Of a stretch of DNA of 64,000 nt, positions 23,481-35,879 are shown piece by piece. The stretch comes from Diphasiastrum complanatum (taxonomy: Eukaryota; Streptophyta; Lycopodiopsida; Lycopodiales; Lycopodiaceae), in the NCBI GenBank assembly GCA_029204225.1, contig CM055109.1, forward strand, positions 1,562,673-1,626,672, in the 5' to 3' direction. Positions within the stretch are counted from its first letter, which is position 1; the number at the start of each line of letters is the position of its first letter. The notes under the pieces were generated by a model that was not told where the DNA came from, did not search any database, and saw only the letters and a list, made by a program, of their open reading frames with translations. A program made the position numbers and the translations under genes.

Positions 23481-23629
23481 GTGGCATTTATTTTCTTCCA
23501 TCACATACATGAATTAGAGGTTGAAGTGTTACCATCCATAAGTGTCAATTCTATAATACATAGATGCTTTAAACAAACGCTTTAAATTCCAATACTAAAA
23601 AATGTAAATCACAACAACACTCGCCGCGA

Positions 23630-24125
23630 TTTGTGACGTGAATCGCGAGTTTAATTATTTTTTAATTCATTGCGGACGTTGGAAAAACACATCGCTATAA
23701 GGTCGTTGGAATCCAACGACTTTAAAACACGTCGCAGTCTGACAGGCACAATGTGTCGGACACCACAAAACAAAATTTCGGTGACGGGAATAGGTGCTGA
23801 CCTGGACGTCGCAATGCGACGTCTGACGTGGACGTCGCAATGCCACATCCTACGTGGATGTCGGATTGCGACATCCAAAGACGTCGCAAACGCTCTAACG
23901 TGGCTGTCGGAATACGACGTCCTAGAATTCAATCAGATTTCGACGTCTGTAAACACAGAATGATGCCAAAATTTCACTGACGGATGTTCGACGCTCATCC
24001 GACGTATCCTCCGACGTCGGATTCCGACGTCCGTTAAAGTTGTCGGAGTCCGACATCTGTTAACAGAATGATAAAAAAATATGTCCGACGTCTATCCGAC
24101 GCGTTAGGATGCCAGATTTCGACAT
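23630..24125. repeat. Left subterminal palindromic repeats of the CACTA element
   Basis: Many copies of GTCGGANTCCGAC-like and CGTCGCAATGCGACG-like palindromes and their halves (GTCGGA, GACGTC, TCCGACG) lie within 500 bp. They include 23810-23880 and 24000-24060. Subterminal repeats of about this size bind the accessory transposase in En/Spm. The CpG and ACGT content contrasts sharply with the AT-rich surroundings. Confidence 0.8.
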
Positions 24126-24716
24126 CCCAAACTAGATAAAAAAAATAAAAAATGCGTAAAAAACAGCGTGCGCATTTTTCTCGGGCTGTTCTTAGAGTTG
24201 AGGTCTTGGAGAAGCGATGTTCGTGAATTATTTTTGAAACAATATTTTTGAGTTGCATTCAACATTTGGATTAAACAACAAACTAAGCATGAGATACTTT
24301 TCATTCTTAAACTACTTTTCATTTTATATTTTATTGCATTACTTTATGTTCATTATGAATGACAATACTTTATTGCATTGCTTTGTGCACATCATAAATT
24401 TCATTTAGATTTTTAGATATAATATTGATTGTTGTTTTGAAATCCAACATTTCTTAGTTGATTATTACATTAATCCACAACTCTAAATTTGACATTGCAA
24501 TTTTTGAAAAAAAAAAACATTGCACATATAAAAGCAATATAGCACGATCATTTGCAATAATAATATTTTTCATAATATGAATTAATGTATTACAAAATTG
24601 GTGCTTTAATGTCGCACGAGTCTTTCTAAATCTAACATCAACTAAAATTTATAAACCTAATCTACTCGTCGTCGTCGTGATGTCCAGTCTGCATGAACAC
24701 AAGCAAGCAAACTACA

Positions 24717-25269
24717 TTAGTATTTAATACTTGATCGTATTAAATTAAATAAAATTGACGTCAAAATACAAACCACATTGGTATAGATACAAAAACTAGT
24801 ACTTACATTTGGAGGATGGCCCTCGCTCTTTAGTTTGTCAACTAATGCATCGTACGATTCCCTGAAGGCAAATTCGTACTTCTCCTTAGTTGACAGACGT
24901 CCATACCCCGCCAACTATCCATGCCTTCAATTGAAGTTGAAATTAATTTAGGACTACGTTGAAGCAGCTAGTCATAATGCATATTAAATAATAAATGCAT
25001 ATAAAATCAAAGATAAACTATAAGAGTAGTGTAAGTTCACTTACCATACTTGCTTGCAATTCCGCCTTTCCGCTCGAGCCCAACCTAGGATTGCCTATCC
25101 CATGCATCCTAGCGGTCGCAACATCTTTTTGAATCTTGTATTTATCTGGCGTTCGTTCATTCGCATTTACACAGTTCCAATCACTTCTTGAACACCAGGA
25201 AGGCTTGGATTGCCCGTCCCTATAAGCTCGTTGTTCCATATCACGATGATGCCTAATCCATAAGCTCAT
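24717..25269 (-). CDS. Putative CACTA accessory protein (TnpA-like position), two exons
   Basis: Two open blocks on the minus strand are joined by an apparent intron. The first, 25269-25045, reads MSLWIRHHRDMEQRAYRDG... ARMHGIGNPRLGSSGK and ends LQASMVSEL. The second, near 24914-24805, reads AGYGRLSTKEKYEFAFRESY and DALVDKLKSEGHPPN. The protein is small, basic and rich in charged residues. It is divergent from the TNP2 gene and inside the same element. The Ptta/En_Spm-type second protein usually has a similar length class and sits beside TNP2, but I see no decisive family motif, and the opposite orientation is unusual. Exon ends are approximate. It could instead be a captured gene. Confidence 0.45.
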
Positions 25270-25532
25270 ATAATATATTGAGATGAAGTAGAAAAGAAAA
25301 TCGCTTACAAAACTTTAATGCATATTGAAGTGAGACTTTCATACCTTTGTTAACAAAAAGAGAGAGATATGCATGTAAAGCTCAAACCTGCACCAAGATT
25401 GGCATAAGAATCATGTAAGTGACAATGTATAAGAATAAGTATATCTAAAAATTAAAACATTAGAATCATACAATAATTTTATGCATACAATAATTTTATG
25501 TTATTTGTGTTTTGTACTTGTGCATATATGCA

Positions 25533-28500
25533 GTTTATCACAACGAGATGAATTACATTCAGATCAGTCTAGCGATGAAAACAGTACTCAAGTTAACAGA
25601 GTAAGTAATAAACATGCATGTGTTCTTGTTCATAAAAACTTTGTTATTATAAGTTAAAATATTGTGCTAAAGTGACATGTACTTGATTTTTGTTTCTCGT
25701 AGAAAAATTATTTGCAAAATAAAATATGGTGCACATGCCTCAAGTGTGATGGACAAAAGATACGTGAAAGACGCATTGTTGAAAATCATTTGTGGAAGTT
25801 TGGACGAAAAGAAAAAGGTCAGTCATCGAATTTGGAAGACGTTGAGGTTTGTTAATTTTATATGATTGTTTTTTATTATAATCTTCGTCAATCTATATAT
25901 GTCACTTATGAAATTTGTTTCATGTGTATAGCCAATACATCGAATGCCATTCCACGGAGTTGATCCATCCGTGTTTAGTTACAATCAACGTCAAGTTTTG
26001 ATAGACATGAGAAAACAAAGAATGAAACAAATTGAAGAGGCAAACACAATTGGATAAGAGAATAATCAACTTGATTCTAATGATTATGATGATGAGGTGC
26101 AACACGATGAAGCAATGCACAACATGTTTGAATCTTACTTTGAAACAAATGAGAATGATGATATGCATGCATCTTCTAATAAAAACGGAGATCACGAACA
26201 ATTTGAGATGGATGAAGATGAGATTCTATTGCGCAAGGAGGCAGACACTCCTCTATATCCTGGAGCATCCATTTCGAGACTAGCTATGTCAATTCTTATT
26301 CTAAACCTTCAAGCAACATACAAATGGAGTGATCGTAGCGTGACATCTTTATTTGGGAACTTAACGCATAACACAACTATTATACTTTATAGCATATTTA
26401 CATTAAGTTGATTTTTTTTTCTTTTCTAACAACTCACGTTGCTCTTTTTTTAGGTTGTTGCATCATACTTCCGAAAGAAAATGTGATACCTAAAACACGA
26501 AAAGAAGCACGAAAGATGATGACCGTGCTTGGAATGGATTACGACACAATACATGCATGTCCAGAAGACCATGTTCTATATAGAGCTGAGCATTCAAAAA
26601 AGCTTCAATGTCCAGTGTGTAACGCTTCACGTTTTCGAGATGACGTACAAGGGGATAAAGTGCCACAAAAAGTGTTACGACATTTTCCAATTATCCCACG
26701 ATTGCAACGTTTATTTCGATGTAAATCTTTGGCACAACTAATGGATTGGCATGTCAAAAATCGATCTACGGATGATGTGATGCGAGTACCAAGTGATTCA
26801 ACTGCATGGAAACAGATTGAAGACCAATGACCTGAGTTTAAAAACGAACCTCGTAATTTGAAATTTGGCCTTGCTATGGATGGTGTAAATCCTTTTAGCG
26901 TTCAAGCGTCAACTTGGTCCACATGGCTAGTTGTGCTCGTTAATTACAGCATACCTCTATGGTTGAGTATTAAAACGGGACACTTGTTATTGGCTTTATT
27001 GATTCCAGGAAAGTACAAGGCCAAGAACATGGATGTGTATCTTGCACCTTTGATCGATGAATTGTGCATTCTTTGGAATGGTATTCATGCTTACGACATC
27101 TCGAGACCTTTACAACAACAAAACTTCATTGTTCGTGGAATTCTAATGTGGATGATGCATGACTACCCCGGTTTAATCGAATGTTCAAGTATCTATATAA
27201 TGAATCTAATCTGTTTTAGGGTTTGACGTTTGAGTATATTTAACTAAGCTTATGTTTAATTTGGTTTATGAACTATGCAGGTTTAACCACATCGGGCTAC
27301 AATGCATGTTATATTTGTGGACCACTTTTGGAGGCTCGACATAGTACAAATATATTAAAAAAAATGGTGTACAAAAATCATTGCAAATACTTGCCGCCTG
27401 ATCATCCTTTTCAAAGGTTGAATAGGCGATTTTTTGGAGGGCGAGGAGATAATCCTCTAACTACACCACCACCCACACCCCCACGCATGGGAGTAGCAGA
27501 ATGGCATGGTGAATGGCTTAAACATCACGATGTTAATTCTTCATGGAATGAATCCATTGATGGTATGAAACGGTTGTCTATTTTTCATAAATTACCCTAT
27601 TGGAGGAATTTATTGATAAACCATCTATTGGATCCTATGCACATATTCAAAAACGTCGGTGAATCCTTATGGAACCACATCATTGGCATAAAAGACAACT
27701 TCGCAACTCGTAAAGATCTACAAGCGGCCGATGTAAAAAGACCCTATTGGATTCAATACACGGAAGGTGGAGATGAGATTCTACCTAGCGTGCCGTGGAT
27801 TCTTACAAAAGAGCAACTCTCATATGTTAAACATGTCATAAAACAAATGAGAACTCGAACAGGCTATGCACATTCTTTATGCAAGTCATTTATTAAAGAT
27901 GGTAAATTAAGTGGATTGAAATCACATTATTGGCATAAGATGTTGCAATTTATACTTCCACTTTCTATTCAAGGTCTCTTCAACGATACGTACGAAATAC
28001 GCTTTACAATTTGTCATCGATGATTAGGTTTGTATATCTTTTTAAACACTTGTATAAATATGTGATATTTCAATTTTGTTATGTGTTAAACAACCTAATG
28101 TACTATCAACCTTGCAAGTGGATTTCCTCAAAAGAAATAAAAATTTGTAAATTGAATTCCATGAAAATCCAAATGATTGAAATGATATGTTTGTTGGAAA
28201 GAGATTTTCCAACTTCCTTTTTGGATATACAAGTTCATCTTCTAGTGCATTTGATCAAAGAAGTATCAATTGCAGGACCTGTGCACACGAGATAGATGTT
28301 CTACCTTGAGCACTTTATGAAAGTTTTGAAGGGCTTTGTGAGACAAAAGGCAAGGCCAGGAGGTAGCATTGTTGGCTTGTACAGGAATCTTTGTTTTATA
28401 TCACCGAAATAATTTCACAATTGCATCCTGCAAGTCCAAAGATGTGGTGCGAAAAAAAAGATGAACGTGTTAAAGGTGAAGTACCACAAGGAAATGGTGT

Positions 28501-29651
28501 GCAAAAAAGAATTTCACCTCAATTAAAAGAGAAAATTGACACATTCATATTATATAATTGTGGACAAATGGAAAAGTGGATTTCAAGGTATGAAGAAGCC
28601 AAAAAGGAAAGAAACATAACATTGAAACGAAGAAGAAATATCAATCGAAGAAGAAGAAGAGCGTTGGAGAACGACGAACCTTTGGAGCCTTTACCTTCAA
28701 AATGCTCTCGTGAATGGGTTTTTGATACGATGCTAAAAGCATCCGGAAATGGAGAAGAAATGATCGAATTAGAATGTGGATGGAAGGTTAGTGTAATATT
28801 GTTTATGTAAAGTTTTATTTTTGTACTACTCAATATATGAATAGTATTTCTAATTACACACATTTGTTTTTTTTTTTTGTGTTTTAGTATACATCATACA
28901 CTGCCATGTGGGCATAATGGCCAACTTTCAACAAGAGAGTCGTTCTAGTGCTAGAGAACCTAATGTCATTTCGGGTGACCTAGACTATGTTAGCACATTG
29001 CAACATATTTACGAAGTCGATTACGAGACTAACGGCAAATACTTTATTTTTGACGTAAAATGGTTTAAGGTCATCTATCATGGAAGCAATGCCCTGATTA
29101 AAAATGATAACTCAGTTTTTTCAAATTGACTCACCAAAATGTATATTGATGGACTCTCATGACACTTTAGTATTGCCACGACATTGCGAACAAGTGAGAC
29201 TCTAAAATCTCAATGTCATTAATATTCGCAATCCAATTATTTATGTATCAATCTTATAATACTAACTTAATTTTTTTTAATTCTTTGGCAGATTATATTC
29301 CATCCAGATCAAATAGATCCAAGATGGTGGTATGTGATCCAACTTAATGCAAAAAAACGATGCGTGTTTGAAAGAAAAGATATTGTTGAATTGGATACAC
29401 ACGACGAACCACCACCCAATTTTGGCGATGTTTTGGAAGAACCTGAACCACTCATCCAAACTCCAAATGATGTCGAAATGATGGGAGAAGAAGGTACAAA
29501 TGGAAATGATGAGATTCCTACAATCCTACAAGACCAAATTGGGGGTAATTTGAGGCCCCCACGTTTGGATGAGATAGAATTCGAAGAAGAGGAGATTGAA
29601 TATGAGGGTAGCTCACATCATCAAAGATACACAATTTACGATTATACCTAG
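25533..29651 (+). pseudogene. TNP2 transposase of the CACTA element, broken
   Basis: Exons follow the TNP2 order. 25533-25599 is a short acidic exon with AG and GTAAGT borders. 25703-25846 is a Transpos_assoc-like cysteine block (WCTCLKCDGQKIRE, VENHLWKFG). 25932-26340 is an acidic linker running into LNLQATYKWSDRSV. 26452-27226 carries GMDYDTIHACPEDHVLY, CPVCNASRFR, LKFGLAMDGVNPFS and PLIDELCILWNG. 27277-28020 continues with GYNACYICG, NHLLDPMHIFKNV and the start of DUF4218. 28100-28400 holds the rest of DUF4218 (LLVHLIKEVSIAGPV, GFVRQKARPGGSI). 28900-29400 is DUF4216-like (YEVDYETNGKYFIFDVKWFK, DQIDPRWWYVIQL). In-frame stops occur near 26055 (TAA) and 26828 (TGA), with more frame breaks in DUF4218, so it is inactive as read. 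Confidence 0.85.
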
Positions 29652-30340
29652 ACCTAGATTCAAATGAGTGTCAAGACTTGTGTGGTGACGAAAATGATGT
29701 AAATGATGATAATGATCTATGATTATCTATCATTCTTTTTTTTATATTCATCGCAATATTTTTTATGTATATTGTTATAGATAGAGTTGAATGTGATAAT
29801 TATAGTACCCGAACCTTGCGGTTATGTCTTATTTCAGAATGTCACCACATATTCCCTCCCTGCGGCGTGTAGGTCTTTCCATGCAAGTTGGAAAGAATAG
29901 AACCTTACCTTTAACGGGAGAAAAGTTAGGGCTACACACCTTCCTAGGATTGGGGATTTTAATTATCTACATTTCACCTATGCATTTTAATTAATTGCTA
30001 GTGTATGCGATAAAATATGATATTGCTTTGAACAAAATGAAAATTATGAATTACATTTAATTTCTTACTATGTTAGATATCGTATTCTAATAATAAAACA
30101 AATTGAAATAACACAAACTCACCAGTAAACTCACTCGAAGCTTAAGTGCAAACGTGCAATTGCTCGCTCTTTAAACACTTGCCCTTTTTTTTTTTTTTGT
30201 CACATATACAAGCAATTAAAAAATAACATTATATTACACAATTGAACCATTATTATAAGCAAATTCAAACATACAATTACCATCAAACACTATCTAGTCA
30301 TCTACTACTATAAATCTTAATCAAAATACACACACACATA

Positions 30341-30403
<63 letters not shown>

Positions 30404-30497
30404 TAAAAATCCAATATAAATTCAATCAAACACTATTTATTTATCTATCACTCTTAGATACCCTAAACTAATGCATACCCTAAAACACACACACACA

Positions 30498-30567
<70 letters not shown>

Positions 30568-31059
30568 TTTATTTAAAAAAAAAAGACTCCAAAATCTTTC
30601 AATATCTTCAACCATACATGTGCACTTCACCTCTTCTCTCTCTTTCTCTCTCACAAATTACAAATATAATAATCATAAATCTACTATCCTAAATAATACT
30701 AATAATACAAGACCATTCAAAACCATTTTAAATCAAGGTAAAATTTAAACACACACACACACACACACACACTCTGTCTCTCTTCATCTCTTTTTATCAT
30801 TCACACTCTCTATCTCCTCTTCAAACAAACAAACAAACATCAACCTCAAACAAGCAAACATTAACCTCAAACAAACAAACAAAAAGCAAAAAAAACAAAA
30901 ATCAAACACCAACCTCAAACAATGGTCTTCAATCCATCAAGCATTGATCTTCAAGCCCTCAAGCATGGATCGCCCGCAATCGCTCCAAAGACGCTCAAAT
31001 CTACAAGAGACAAAGTGAAAGAGAAGGCGTTGGATCGCACGAATTGGAAGATTGAAACA
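29652..31059. other. CACTA interior without genes; microsatellites
   Basis: No coding signal. Simple repeats are (CT)n at 30349-30404, (AC)n at 30485-30499, (TC)n at 30500-30561, (AC)n at 30749-30772 and a CAAA-rich run at about 30822-30910. The ORFs through these tracts are artefacts. Confidence 0.7.
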
Positions 31060-31445
31060 GACGTCGGAATCCGACGGCCTCCAAACATGTCGAAATCTAA
31101 CGTCTGTGCCCATTCAGACACGGACAAATGTGCCAGATGTCGTGGATAGGCTTTTTGGCATGCTGACGTAGACGTCGAAATCCGACACACGTCAAATTCT
31201 GACGTCCACGTCAGATGACACGTATTTTTGTTTAAAAAAATTCTGTGACAGGTCATATCCATGTCTGCAAGTCAGAATCCGACATGTCGGACTCCGACGT
31301 GCCTTTAAAAAATTGGTTGCCGCCCAAACTGTGATTGTCGGATTTTTTACTGGGACGTCGAAACTCGATGTGTCGGATTGCGACAGATTATGAAATTTTC
31401 GAGCATACGTCGGACGCGGACGTCGGAATTTGCGCGATATGCTAT
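31060..31445. repeat. Right subterminal palindromic repeats of the CACTA element
   Basis: GACGTCGGAATCCGAC, GACGTCGAAATCCGAC, GTCAGAATCCGACATGTCGG and similar units mirror the left subterminal zone (23630-24125). They end about 10 bp inside the right terminus. Confidence 0.8.
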
Positions 31446-31449
31446 TGTG

Positions 31450-32090
31450 AATATTGATATATGCTTTTTTAGCATCCATTAATTACAACACGAACCTGGG
31501 TCCTAGTTTGAGTTGCTAACTCGGACCTGGTTCGAGTTGCTAACTCAAAACTAGTTCAATGCATGATTGTGAATGTGAACTTAGATAGTTTCTCCTAGCC
31601 CAACCCAACAAGATTGTGTTTTGAGATGCATATACACAAGTTCTTATTGCTCACACAAATTAGAGTCATTATTGGCAATATTCAATAGCAAAGACAATGC
31701 GCATCTAGCTTGATCAACTTCAACAACTCTCAAAATTCAATGTTGAAAAAACGGGCATAGATTATTGAATAGAGCCAAGTGTTAGTGTGATTCTCTTCAC
31801 TTGAACCAAGCTTTTTTAGCATCCATTAATTACATCTCAAACATGGTTCGAGTTCCTACCTCAAATCTAGTACAAGTCATGAATTGTGAACATAACTTGG
31901 GTAGGTTCTTCTAGCACAAACCAGTAAGTTTTTGTTGTGATGTCGGAATACACAAGTCACCAAAGTCAAACCACATTCGGACTAGAAGCACATTGCCTTT
32001 GGTAGTGAATGTTGCCATGATATTCAAAAGAGGACATCAAAAGTTGAACCAGGTTTGAGGTATTTGAAATTCAAAGATGATAGGATCATT
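31450..32090. repeat. Inverted-repeat field, continuation right of the CACTA element
   Basis: Copies of the GGTTCGAG motif resume immediately outside the element: 31518-31538 (CTCGGACCTGGTTCGAG), near 31842 and 32046. A phrase AGCATCCATTAATTACA occurs at both 31470 and 31810, each followed by the motif, showing a 340-bp direct duplication. Confidence 0.65.
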
Positions 32091-33199
32091 CCAACACTGA
32101 AAATCTTTTTAGTGAATCTAACTTGAACTATTCTTGCTCGTACCACGTCCTAACCAAATTGAGTCAAGTTTTTCTTCTATGCAAGTTAGTAGAAGTTTTC
32201 TAATATAATGTATGTATCAATGTTTGCTCAAATCACAATTCCAACCAGGCCGAGGGTTTGAATTACTAAAACTGCTATTTCCATGTCTGGGCCCAAGGAG
32301 AGAAATAACATGTTTTTCAAAGTGTATTGGAAAGAAGAGAAGATGGGAGAAAAGGAGAGGGAGTGAGATCTGAGGTCCATCAATAAATCTAGTATCTACT
32401 AGTAGCCTGCTCATACTAACATCATTGAGGAGTTGGGACTCAGGAGGCAACGACATTCGGAGGACTTAAAAGAGAGTATATTGTTGTTTTGTAACTTGTA
32501 AATTTCCAGCGAACCCTCAGAGGCCTTCAATCTAGTATCAATAAATCCAGTGTCCAAAGTCTAAATGATTCAATGACTATGCTAGCTTGATGTAATATAG
32601 ACATCCTCGAATCCCAACTTAGCTTGATATAGGGTTATTACTAAGTTTATATATTAAGAATCATGATTTGTCCTAAAAGAGAATCAAATTTCAATAAAAA
32701 TACAAAAATCCTAAAACCAATTTGAATGGTTCGACGGTTCGAACAAGGCCTATCCGATTCAAAAGCAGTTCACACCATCGAACCGGCCGGTACGAACCGA
32801 GTATGTAAACATTGATATGTATCATGCGCGTCATATCTAACAAAAGCCACCCTATCTTAGGACATCAACTCAAGCCCAATACAAGTAAGACTCTGTAGAA
32901 AGCCATTTTAAACAAATGAAAGTTTCTCTGTCTTCATGCTAAACATCTGTAAAGTTGATTCAATGCTAGGTTTTTGAATGATTGTTGCTCTACCTCTATA
33001 GACAATTAGATACTTTCAATAATTTCGTGGTGTGTCAATTTCAGTAATGAAACAAAGTGTGGAGGCAATTGGAACAATATAAATATTGTGTTTTGAGATC
33101 AACTGCAACTAATAAACATAATATATGCATTGATAATTTTGCTAATTTTTACTTTCTCGAATTGAGAAGACGTGTTGTTCCACAAGGCATGAAGTCCAT
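32091..33199. other. No gene recognised
   Basis: AT-rich sequence. An ORF of 79 codons on the minus strand (32217-32456) has no motif. A small GC-rich inverted patch (GAACCGGCCGGTAC) lies near 32777-32793. Confidence 0.35.
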
Positions 33200-33224
33200 A
33201 TGACATTTTCAATATTGCAGATGA

Positions 33225-35879
33225 TTGCAGGTGATGAAGTACGTTTGTATGTTGGCGGCCACATGGTTGGCCTTGCTACTATCACAAGCATGGATCCAAG
33301 GGCCATATGTCATTTAGTCCCACTAGGTGAACGATGTGCATCTGTAAATGTCACAAGCGCGTGTGTTCCACAAGCTAAATTACCGTATCTCTCATGTGGA
33401 GTTTCATGCTTGGAAGAGGTAGTTGGTGGCTTCGCTAAGTGGCATATAAGTGAAATGCAAGCAATCAATGACCTTTCTCAGACCAATTACCCAATTTTGG
33501 ACATGAACTATTTATAGCCTACAAATGGCCTAACTCGAGAACATGCCAATTGCCAAGTTTTGGAGTTCGATCATTCACATCCCACAAATTGGCCACCTAA
33601 ACAACGTACCAACTGCCCAATTTTGGACATTGATGACCTATTTTCTTCGGATAAAGAATGTGACCATCAATATGTACCAATACAGCCTACCGATACAAAA
33701 AGAAAATGCACATATGGAGGAGAAAATATTTTCAAAAACAAAAAACCAAAAATCACATCAATTTGCTCATATGAGAATGTTTGTGAAATTTCCATGATTG
33801 ACTGTTGTCATCGTAAATGTTGTCAATTGGCAAGACGTGATGTGGTTTTAAAGACACGCATAGAATATTGGGATCAACCATTTTCAAACAGACTCAACTT
33901 CAAATGGGATGCAATGTCATTGTCTCCCAGAGGTAGTACTACGCTTATGCATGACGGCATTGAAGTTTGTCAAAAAGCATGGTATAGAATCTATGAAATT
34001 TCAAGAGCCACATTTCATCGATACAAACGAGCATGCCTTTCAGGTTGTGTGAAAGGCATACATGGAAATGAAGGCATCTCAAAGGAATCTCAACACGTCA
34101 CTGCAGCAAAGGAAACAATATGGCATATTGTCAACGGCTGATTAAATTCCTAACAAAGTCGAACAACTATTGAGGGAAGAGAGAAACACAATACATGCTA
34201 GCAAGTATTTACAAACAAAAGGATGTCCTACAAGAAGTAAATCAAAACTTGAGAATGGCATGCATAAAAGGAGTATCTCAAGCGACATTTAATAGGATGT
34301 GGAATATAGAATTCAAAGAGGTGCAGATGGCAAAAAACAATGGATTTTTCAAATGTGACTTTTGTACAACAATCAAAATGAATATTTGATGTCTACAAAG
34401 GTTCAAGTTGAAAGAGCGCAATACATGAAAGAGAGGGATGAGCACAACAAATTGCAAAGGCAATGTCGTAGTGAGTATTATCGCAATCGTGCGCTATCAT
34501 GTACAATGTCAGAAGAGTACTTGTGCATAATTCATGATAAAATGGATAAAAAAAAGACATGTGTACCAAGATTATTTCCTGAGCCAAAGGCAACAGCCCA
34601 AGCATTTCCATTGCCTATCTCTTTAACATGAATGCTAACACATGGACATGGTCCAAAAGGATATGGTCATTTTTGGCTTGGACTTTGGAAAGGTGATTCT
34701 AATTGCACAATAGGTTCCATGGCAAAAGGCTTGCGGGATCTTGAGCTATTCAATGGGAAATGCATGGGTGATCTCCAAAACCTACACCTAGAAACAAGAG
34801 AGAACTTATTCACATCATTACTTTCACAAAAGACGATCAATAACATACAAATTTTAGCTCCAAATCCTAAATCAAGGAAAGACAATAAAAAACGTTGGTT
34901 ATTTAGCTTTTTGTCTTTGCTTGTAGCCAAGGGTATTTTCGAGGAAATAATAGTAAATTTTCTCATGGTGGGACATACACATGAGGATATTGATGCTTTA
35001 TTTGAACATTTGTCAGAGAATTTGAGATGAGGCAATGTGTTTACCTTGCCACAATTGCTAGACATTTTTCAAACATGTGAAAGCACAATTACTCCAATAC
35101 CTCTCATACGTGAAATTCTCGATTTTAAGAGCTTTGTTAATGGCTACATTCCAGAGGGTTCAAGCGAATTAATAGGACATCGTAAACCATTGCAATTTCG
35201 ATCTAGCATCAACAACGAATTTCCAGTCATGCACTACAAAATGCACCCCACAAATGAGGAATGACTACCTACGGAAGGAATCACAATGTGGAAAAAGGGA
35301 CAAGATGGAAAAGCCACTCTTCCAAAAGGCAAGCCAAAGGAATTATCCCCAACATCACACATAAAGGATGTTGAATTGGTAATGCAAGGTTTAAAAAAAT
35401 TCGTTGACTACTGGAGAAAAGGAAAGCAAACATCAAAACCAGAGTCGTCATTTTGCAAAAATATACAACCTATCATTGAGTATTGGGAAGCTGTGATAGA
35501 AAAACTGCAAATCCCCTATTTACACAATCAACAATTGCAAGAAGGATTTTGGCCAAAAACAACATGGAAAGCTTCTCTAATACCCGAGATTAGTCATGAT
35601 GGAGAGAACCTCGTTGATGATATTGAGGAGGAACACTACTGTGGGCCTAGACATGCAAGACCACGAGAAGAGTTTCGACCACATATTGATATTGACATTG
35701 GTATGTTTCTACTAATAAGACCATATGATGAAAAAGAATGTCCAGTTTGGTTGGGCTCAACAGCAAGTTCGATAATCAACTACAAAAATAATGAGCACTT
35801 CATAAAGGTTTTAGTGGATTGGTGGGAACCAATTTCAAAGCGAAGGAAGACTCTCTTTGAGCAATATAAAAATTGTTGA
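33225..35879 (+). pseudogene. Decayed DNA-transposase-like gene with VGHTHEDID motif (DUF7869-type)
   Basis: Blocks in order are as follows. 33225-33517 (GDEVRLYVGGHMVGLATI, LPYLSCGVSCLEEVVGG) is reminiscent of the small domain found in En/Spm-linked plant proteins. 33560-34141 carries CHRKCCQLARRD and VCQKAWYRIYEISRATFHRY followed by a HGNEG motif. 34500-34630 reads HDKMDKKKTCVPRLFPEPK. 34632-35030 carries HGPKGYGHFWLG, KKRWLFSFLSLLVAKG and NFLMVGHTHEDIDALFEHLS. 35286-35879 ends in LVDWWEPISKRRKTLFEQ. The D...D...HEDID pattern suits a DDE-type nuclease; I connect it with the DUF7869 group of transposase-like proteins from memory, not by search. Several stops and frame changes show it is dead. 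No terminal repeats were identified. Confidence 0.6.

Larger units (their letters stand above)
23610..31449 (+). mobile_element. CACTA-type DNA transposon (7.84 kb, ends CACAA...TTGTG)
   Basis: The left end reads CACAACAACACTCGCCGCG and the right end, reverse-complemented, CACAATAGCATATCGCGC. Both begin CACAA. AAT flanks both ends (23607-23609 and 31450-31452), the 3-bp target duplication expected of this superfamily. Inside are GTCG-rich palindromic subterminal zones at both ends, a minus-strand accessory gene and a plus-strand TNP2 transposase pseudogene. The outside sequence on both sides is the same GGTTCGAG repeat field. Most described plant members end CACTA or CACTG, so the CACAA terminus is unusual. 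The coding genes carry stops, so the copy is probably no longer autonomous. Confidence 0.8.

Noticed and set aside
23651-23963. Open frames on both strands in the GTCGGA region
   Set aside because: They are produced by the subterminal palindromes, which read similarly on both strands.
30463-30692. Open frames on both strands through CT repeats
   Set aside because: Low-complexity translation of microsatellites inside the CACTA element.
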